NCBI GenBank assembly: GCA_003661185.1
Contig: QMVQ01000120.1
Coordinates: 1-5,633, forward strand
Reading direction: 5' to 3'
From: Candidatus Alkanophagales archaeon
GTDB taxonomy: Archaea > Halobacteriota > Syntropharchaeia > Alkanophagales > B39-G2
DNA: 5,633 nt
Each line of letters begins with the position of its first letter. Position 1 is the first letter of the stretch. Positions 5,524 through 5,633 of the stretch are shown here, in pieces. Both the position numbers and the translations under genes were made by a program. Below the pieces are notes generated by a model that saw only the letters and a program-made list of their open reading frames with translations, was not told the DNA's origin and did no database searches.

Positions 5524-5562
5524 GGCGGCAGGAGACCACCCGACGGGTGGAGGAATGCCGCC
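5524..5562. repeat. 39-base composite palindrome in the leader of the oxidoreductase gene
   Basis: The sequence is symmetric about base 5543. The outer arms are GGCGGCA (5524-5530) and TGCCGCC (5556-5562). The inner arms are CCACCCG (5536-5542) and CGGGTGG (5544-5550). A 5-by-5 unpaired purine block (GGAGA and AGGAA on the plus strand) separates them. All 14 arm positions match, so chance is very unlikely. It could be an operator for a dimeric regulator, an RNA hairpin in the leader, or a copy of a dispersed palindromic repeat. Confidence 0.8.
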
Positions 5563-5565
5563 TTC

Positions 5566-5573
5566 TCACCTCC
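5566..5573 (-). promoter_or_regulatory. Perfect Shine-Dalgarno sequence displaced from its start codon
   Basis: The minus strand reads GGAGGTGA, a full match to the archaeal anti-Shine-Dalgarno end of 16S rRNA. No ATG, GTG or TTG follows within a usable distance. The oxidoreductase ATG is 49 bases away in linear sequence. If the palindrome between them folds in RNA, 3 unpaired bases on one side and 7 on the other leave an effective distance of about 10 bases. Confidence 0.4.
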
Positions 5574-5579
5574 GTTAAC

Positions 5580-5587
5580 TTTTTAAA
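5580..5587 (-). promoter_or_regulatory. Possible weak TATA box of the oxidoreductase gene
   Basis: The minus strand reads TTTAAAAA, the most TATA-like stretch in the 117 bases upstream of the gene. It would place the transcription start near 5557, inside the palindrome. This conflicts with use of the upstream Shine-Dalgarno sequence, so either this box is not used or the palindrome acts on DNA as an operator. Confidence 0.3.
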
Positions 5588-5633
5588 CGGACGTTCTAAC
5601 ATCACCTTAGAGCAGAGCCTTAAGGCACCTAAA

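Noticed and set aside
5617..5626. GCCTTAAGGC, a 10-base perfect palindrome
   Set aside because: It is too short to support on its own, at the window edge with no visible partner site or spacing that ties it to a promoter.

Overview
The window looks like chromosomal DNA of a methane-metabolising euryarchaeon (methanogen or anaerobic methanotroph). The evidence is an archaeal GatD (the transamidation route to Gln-tRNA), a protein recognised as methanogenesis marker 5, an F420-type luciferase-like oxidoreductase, a KaiC/RecA-like ATPase of archaeal type, and archaeal TATA boxes about 26 bases upstream of predicted starts. The style resembles ANME-1 (Methanophagales), but that is an inference that would need genome-wide comparison.

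Layout from left to right. At the left edge, on the minus strand, is the 5' end of a transposon-type tnpB gene that runs out of the window. It has its own TATA box, and a small hairpin lies in the 133-base gap behind it. Next are gatD (minus) and a secreted or lipid-anchored nuclease of the staphylococcal nuclease family with a long Thr/Pro linker (minus). The nuclease is divergent from a KaiC-like ATPase (plus). The ATPase converges, with a 3-base gap, on the beta subunit of class I fumarate hydratase (minus). Fumarase beta is divergent from methanogenesis marker 5 (plus), and their core promoters interlock in a 39-base gap. Marker 5 converges on a luciferase-like F420-dependent oxidoreductase (minus), whose leader carries a striking 39-base composite palindrome.

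The genes do not form one pathway. Each seems to be transcribed on its own, and three of them (gatD, the ATPase, fumarase beta) are predicted to have leaderless or nearly leaderless mRNAs. The partners expected for gatD (gatE) and fumarase beta (the alpha subunit) are not in the window. I see no tRNA, rRNA or CRISPR array, and no gene-free stretch above 300 bases. The most interesting points are the tnpB end that ordinary start-to-stop ORF finding misses, the palindrome that may fold a distant Shine-Dalgarno next to its start codon, the interlocked promoter pair, and the altered Walker A motif of the ATPase.
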